Below are positions 60,629 to 64,000 of a stretch of DNA of 64,000 nt, one piece after another. The notes under the pieces were generated by a model. The model was not told where the DNA came from. It saw only the letters and a program-made list of their open reading frames with translations, and searched no databases. Each line of letters begins with the position of its first letter. Position 1 is the first letter of the stretch. This DNA comes from Bacteroidales bacterium (GTDB taxonomy: Bacteria > Bacteroidota > Bacteroidia > Bacteroidales > UBA932): positions 62,001 through 126,000 of the forward strand of contig JAKSJN010000004.1 in NCBI GenBank assembly GCA_024402135.1, in the 5' to 3' direction. The translations under genes were made by a program, and so were the position numbers.

Positions 60629-62401
60629 ATGAAATACTGGAAAACAGACCTAGGATTCGCGGGTGCATGCATGGCGTTGCTGTGTGTATTCAAGAGTGAG
60701 CTGCTGTATCATATGGAGCAGTATTCGCTCTTCATTTACAGCCGTGAATTCTTTTGTGAGTGTATGGAGCAGCCTGGAGGTCTCCTGCAGTACCTTGGCG
60801 CATTCCTGACACAGTTCTGCCATTTCCCATGGCTTGGCGCGGCTCTGCTTGCTGCCCTCCTGTGGCTGCTGGCCTTCCTGACGCGCAAGGCCATGCGCCT
60901 GGAAGGAACGGAATCGTGGGCTCTGTCATTTCTGCCGTCCCTGATGCTTCTCCTCTTTATCACCAGGCTTGACTATTCGGTCTATCTAATGACGGCATAC
61001 GGACTCCTGTTCTCGCAGATATTGGGGCTTGTTGCGGTCATGGTCATGCACCTCACATACATGACGTGGGCGGAGGGGAAAAAGGCAGGCTTGCCGGTCA
61101 TCTGTCTGGCACCAGTCATTTTCTTCCCTCTTATTGGCGCATATGCGTTCATCGCAGCTCTGATGATGGCAGTTTCGTCAAGGAATAATAAGATTGCCGG
61201 GGTTGGCGCTGCATTGGTTGCATGTGCTGCCGTTCTTCTCTTCTGTTCGTATATCCCGGGCGTGTATGAAAGGATTCACAGGAGATATCTCTTGTTCGCC
61301 GGTCTGCCATATCTTGATTTCGAGGACAATCTTGTTGCGCTTATCCCGGTGGGGACAGCGCTTGCAACACCATTTCTCATTATGTTTGCCCGTAGACTGC
61401 CTCTGAAGCCTTCAATCGCGGTTTTGGCGCTTGTTGCCGCTCTTGTATGCGGTCTTACCAACTGGGACAGGAATTTCAAGGCAGTGCTGGGAATGGAAAA
61501 GGCTTGTCTGGAGCAGGACTGGGAACGGGTTCTTGATATAGCCAGGAAGAGTGAGAACCCGACCAGGGCACAGGTCATCTACAGAAATATCGCTTTGTAC
61601 CAGAAGGGCAGGCTGACCGAAGAGATGTTTACATACCCGGACGGCTGTGAGCCGTTCCGTACTGGTGCCCAGTTCCCGCTTTCATACGTCTGCGCAGCTC
61701 CTGCCTTGCACTATTGCGGCATGTCTCTCAGCAGTGACAGGCTTGCCATGGAAACGTCTTCGACGTATTCAAAGAACATATATTTCTATAAGTATCAGGC
61801 GAAGAACGCCCTCGTGAGGGGAGAGTATGACCTGGCACGCAAGTATATCGGCATAGTATCGCAGAACTGGTTTCAGGGCTCCTGGGTGAAGCGATACAAG
61901 GCTCTTGCCGATGATCCCGAGGCTTTGCCGACAGATGATGAGTTCGCTCCGACCCTGGCCCTGACCCAGGTCAATTCGGACAGATTCGACACAGTCGAAC
62001 CTCTTGAGGTAATGATCTTCAGACGTTTTTCAGATCAGGATTATGTCAACGAACAGATTTATGAGTGGCAGATGGCCTGCTATATGATGTGGAAGGATCC
62101 GTCAAATGTCATGTACTGTCTCTTTCAGCGTGAGCGCCTGAAGCCTGGTTCGCATATTACTGAAGGTATCGCGGAGGCGGCGGTCCTGTTTGCCAATACT
62201 TCCGGAGATGCCTCCATGGTGCAGCAGGTCGCGGAGATGCTGTCAGGACATCAGGCTACACTCAAGCGCTTCAACAGTTTCAGCAATGCAATGAACATGG
62301 TCAAGGATCCCGCAGCGCCTGGTATCAGGGAAAGATTCATTTCTCAGTCAGGCAGGTCCTACTGGTTCTATTCGGTTTTTAACGAGATGGTGGCTTTATG
62401 A
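60629..62401 (+). CDS. DUF6057-like polytopic membrane protein
   Basis: A 590-residue protein: about ten membrane helices in the first 290 residues (LGFAGACMALLCVFKSELLYHMEQYSLF; FLTQFCHFPWLGAALLAALLWLLAFLTRK; LMLLLFITRLDYSVYLM), then a helical, TPR-like soluble half (ACLEQDWERVLDIARKSENPTRAQVIYRNIALYQKGRL). This matches Bacteroidales proteins annotated DUF6057; I know of no function. The ATG at 60629 is preferred over an in-frame GTG at 60599 that lies inside the palindrome. The stop overlaps the start of the next gene (ATGATG), so the pair is translationally coupled. Confidence 0.75.
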   Translation: MKYWKTDLGFAGACMALLCVFKSELLYHMEQYSLFIYSREFFCECMEQPGGLLQYLGAFLTQFCHFPWLGAALLAALLWLLAFLTRKAMRLEGTESWALSFLPSLMLLLFITRLDYSVYLMTAYGLLFSQILGLVAVMVMHLTYMTWAEGKKAGLPVICLAPVIFFPLIGAYAFIAALMMAVSSRNNKIAGVGAALVACAAVLLFCSYIPGVYERIHRRYLLFAGLPYLDFEDNLVALIPVGTALATPFLIMFARRLPLKPSIAVLALVAALVCGLTNWDRNFKAVLGMEKACLEQDWERVLDIARKSENPTRAQVIYRNIALYQKGRLTEEMFTYPDGCEPFRTGAQFPLSYVCAAPALHYCGMSLSSDRLAMETSSTYSKNIYFYKYQAKNALVRGEYDLARKYIGIVSQNWFQGSWVKRYKALADDPEALPTDDEFAPTLALTQVNSDRFDTVEPLEVMIFRRFSDQDYVNEQIYEWQMACYMMWKDPSNVMYCLFQRERLKPGSHITEGIAEAAVLFANTSGDASMVQQVAEMLSGHQATLKRFNSFSNAMNMVKDPAAPGIRERFISQSGRSYWFYSVFNEMVAL

Positions 62402-63888
62402 TGAAAGACAGAATAATCCTGGCGATGATTGCAGGAATGATGATTTCCTGCACGGGCAATGCATACAAAAATGCGGAGAGGACATCAAGCACTGCCCATA
62501 TCTATCCTGACTATGCAGAGACTGTCGTACCTGTCAATATCGCTCCGCTGAATTTCGACATCCTGGATAGCTCCCAGTCAAGCGTGGTGGAGGTTTCCGG
62601 CAAGTCTGGAAAACTTGTCCTCAAAGGTCCAAGAGTAAGAATTCCGATAAGGAAATGGAAGCGGATCCTTCAGGAGAACGCCGGCGGAGATATCCATGTC
62701 AAGATTTTTCTTAAAGAAAATGGAAAGTGGACGGCCTGTGAACCATTCACTATCGGCGTGGCAGAGGAGGAGATTGACGGCTACCTCACATACAGACTTA
62801 TCGAGCCCGGCTATTCCAGCTACGGTTTCCTCACTCTCAGGCAGAGAGACATAAGATCATTTGAAGAGCGTGACCTGTATAACAATAACCTTATAAAAGG
62901 AAGAATGGAGGGACAGTGCATCAACTGCCACTCTTTCCAGAACTACAGGACGGATAATTTCCAGTTCCATGCCCGTCATAATGAGGGAGGAACCATGGTC
63001 TTCACCGGAAAGGAGGGAAAACGGCTTGATTTCAAGACAGGAGACCTTTTGTCGGGGGCGGTGTATCCATCATGGCACCCGCAGCAGAACCTGATTGCAT
63101 ATTCAGTGAACACCACGCTCCAGCTGTTTTATTCGCATGGAATCCAGAAGACAGAAGTCTATGACGGATCCTCGGATCTTGTGCTCTATGATGTTGAAAG
63201 CAATGATGTGAGTTATATCGTTCATGACAGTCTGAGCATGGAAACGTTCCCGTATTGGTCTGCTGACGGAAAGACTCTTTATTATGCAGCGGCATACCTT
63301 CCGGATTTCGGAGCGGACGCCTCATCGGACACAAAACTGATGACCGACAGTATCCGCTACAACATATGGTCAATCGGTTTCGATCCTTCGACCAGGAGGT
63401 TCGGTACCCCCGAACTGATTTTCGATGCTGTCTCAGACAGTCTCAGCGCAGTTACTCCGAGACCTTCTCCGGATGGACGGTATCTGCTCAGCGGAGTCGG
63501 AGACCACGGCTCCTTCCATATCTGGAATGAATCTTCGGATATCTACCTGACGGATCTCCAGAGCGGTGAGACACGTCCTCTGGACGAGATAAATTCCGAG
63601 AGAGCGGACAGTTTCAAATCATGGTCATCGAACTCAAGGTGGATCGCTTTCACTTCGAGACGTGAGGACGGTAACTATTCGAGAATATACATAGCGTATT
63701 TCGGGAAGGACGGCAAGGCCGGCAAGCCATTCCTGCTTCCACAGAAGGACCCGCAGCAGAACAAGAGGTTCTTCAGGTCATACAATGTTCCTGAGTTCAC
63801 CGTCGAGAAGATCAAGTGGACCCCCAAGCAGATTGAAAAGGTGGTCCTGTCGGAGCCGGTACATACCCGGCAGGTCGATCCCAGATAG
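62398..63888 (+). CDS. PD40/TolB-like propeller lipoprotein with a CxxCH haem motif
   Basis: Exported protein of 496 residues with a lipoprotein signal (MMKDRIILAMIAGMMISC). The N-terminal beta region is followed by a single c-type haem motif, Cys174-x2-Cys177-His178 (GQCINCHSFQNY). A TolB/PD40-type beta-propeller follows (about 205-480; AVYPSWHPQQNLIAYSVNTTLQLF, FPYWSADGKTLYYAAAYLP, TPRPSPDGRYLLSGVGDHG, SFKSWSSNSRWIAFTSRREDGNYSRIYIAYFG). The propeller repeats are the usual WSPDG-type strands. It is coupled to the DUF6057-like gene by a 4-nt overlap. The haem suggests a redox or sensing role at the envelope, by inference only. Confidence 0.82.
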   Translation: MMKDRIILAMIAGMMISCTGNAYKNAERTSSTAHIYPDYAETVVPVNIAPLNFDILDSSQSSVVEVSGKSGKLVLKGPRVRIPIRKWKRILQENAGGDIHVKIFLKENGKWTACEPFTIGVAEEEIDGYLTYRLIEPGYSSYGFLTLRQRDIRSFEERDLYNNNLIKGRMEGQCINCHSFQNYRTDNFQFHARHNEGGTMVFTGKEGKRLDFKTGDLLSGAVYPSWHPQQNLIAYSVNTTLQLFYSHGIQKTEVYDGSSDLVLYDVESNDVSYIVHDSLSMETFPYWSADGKTLYYAAAYLPDFGADASSDTKLMTDSIRYNIWSIGFDPSTRRFGTPELIFDAVSDSLSAVTPRPSPDGRYLLSGVGDHGSFHIWNESSDIYLTDLQSGETRPLDEINSERADSFKSWSSNSRWIAFTSRREDGNYSRIYIAYFGKDGKAGKPFLLPQKDPQQNKRFFRSYNVPEFTVEKIKWTPKQIEKVVLSEPVHTRQVDPR

Positions 63889-63923
63889 GTGCAAGACCCT
63901 CAGAATCCATCGTATACAAAAGA

Positions 63924-63955
63924 AAGAAGGCGCCCTTCCCCAAAGACGCCTTCTT
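63924..63955 (+). terminator. Hairpin after the PD40 lipoprotein gene
   Basis: Perfect 9-bp arms AAGAAGGCG and CGCCTTCTT with a 14-nt loop, 35 nt after the stop. The T-tract is poor. No gene is recognised from 63956 to the window end. Confidence 0.6.
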
Positions 63956-64000
63956 GTATATAAAACGAACTTAACAAATAGACACGAAAAAGATTCTTCC

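Noticed and set aside
1-64000. tRNA or rRNA genes, or an att site for the island
   Set aside because: No cloverleaf-like sequence, rRNA core or tRNA-end repeat was recognised at the island borders or in other gaps; the borders are the rpn copies instead.

Overview
The window is about 64 kb of a Bacteroidales (Bacteroidota) chromosome. The evidence is a SusC-type receptor with an N-terminal carboxypeptidase-regulatory-like domain, BACON-domain lipoproteins, NVEALA-type small peptides with six-bladed propeller lipoproteins, and Bacteroidota-style promoters (-7 TAnnTTTG, sometimes -33 TTTG). Shine-Dalgarno sequences are scarce. Codon use in the core genes suggests a moderately GC-rich gut Bacteroidales lineage; the genus cannot be fixed from the sequence.

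Left core (1-23.2 kb). A SusC-like receptor (partial) and metK lie on the minus strand. The metK leader carries a SAM-II-like aptamer joined to an intrinsic terminator. On the plus strand come a large Oar-like TonB-dependent receptor, a BACON/OB-fold lipoprotein, a BACON/OB-fold/NUC1 nuclease lipoprotein, an M3 dipeptidase, gpmI and a GH95 alpha-L-fucosidase flanked by two REP-like hairpins. rsgA and a MATE transporter (minus, with an HTH-regulator remnant directly behind the MATE stop) are divergent from a polyprenyl synthase, U32 protein and RNase R operon.

Accessory island (about 24.2-47.4 kb). The sequence becomes visibly more A+T-rich. Two closely related Rpn-type PD-(D/E)XK genes in direct orientation flank it, with a degenerate IS4-type element beside the right copy. 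Inside are a membrane-bound TPR/HTH regulator, a DUF3244-like secreted protein, and a tightly packed operon of 15 genes (26.9-45.6 kb): a MauE/DoxX-like membrane protein and a thioredoxin-fold lipoprotein (a likely disulfide relay), four short Cys-rich NVEALA-type peptides, three propeller lipoproteins, a Wzy_C/TPR membrane protein, a transglutaminase-like lipoprotein, a dedicated signal peptidase I, a TolC-type channel, an adaptor and two RND permeases. I read this as a self-contained system that makes, oxidises, cleaves and exports small disulfide-rich peptides. The regulator promoter and the next promoter share an 11-bp and a 10-bp block at identical spacing, which suggests autoregulation and a regulon.

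Right core (47.5-64 kb). A minus-strand operon (MBL hydrolase, uvrA, short uridine-kinase-like protein, OPA-family transporter) is divergent from two tandem deoxynucleoside kinases, an acyl-CoA ligase and a PspC protein. Then come rdgB divergent from an S41 protease, a convergent MFS transporter, and a DUF6057-like membrane protein coupled to a CxxCH-bearing PD40/TolB-like lipoprotein. No tRNA, rRNA or CRISPR array was recognised.
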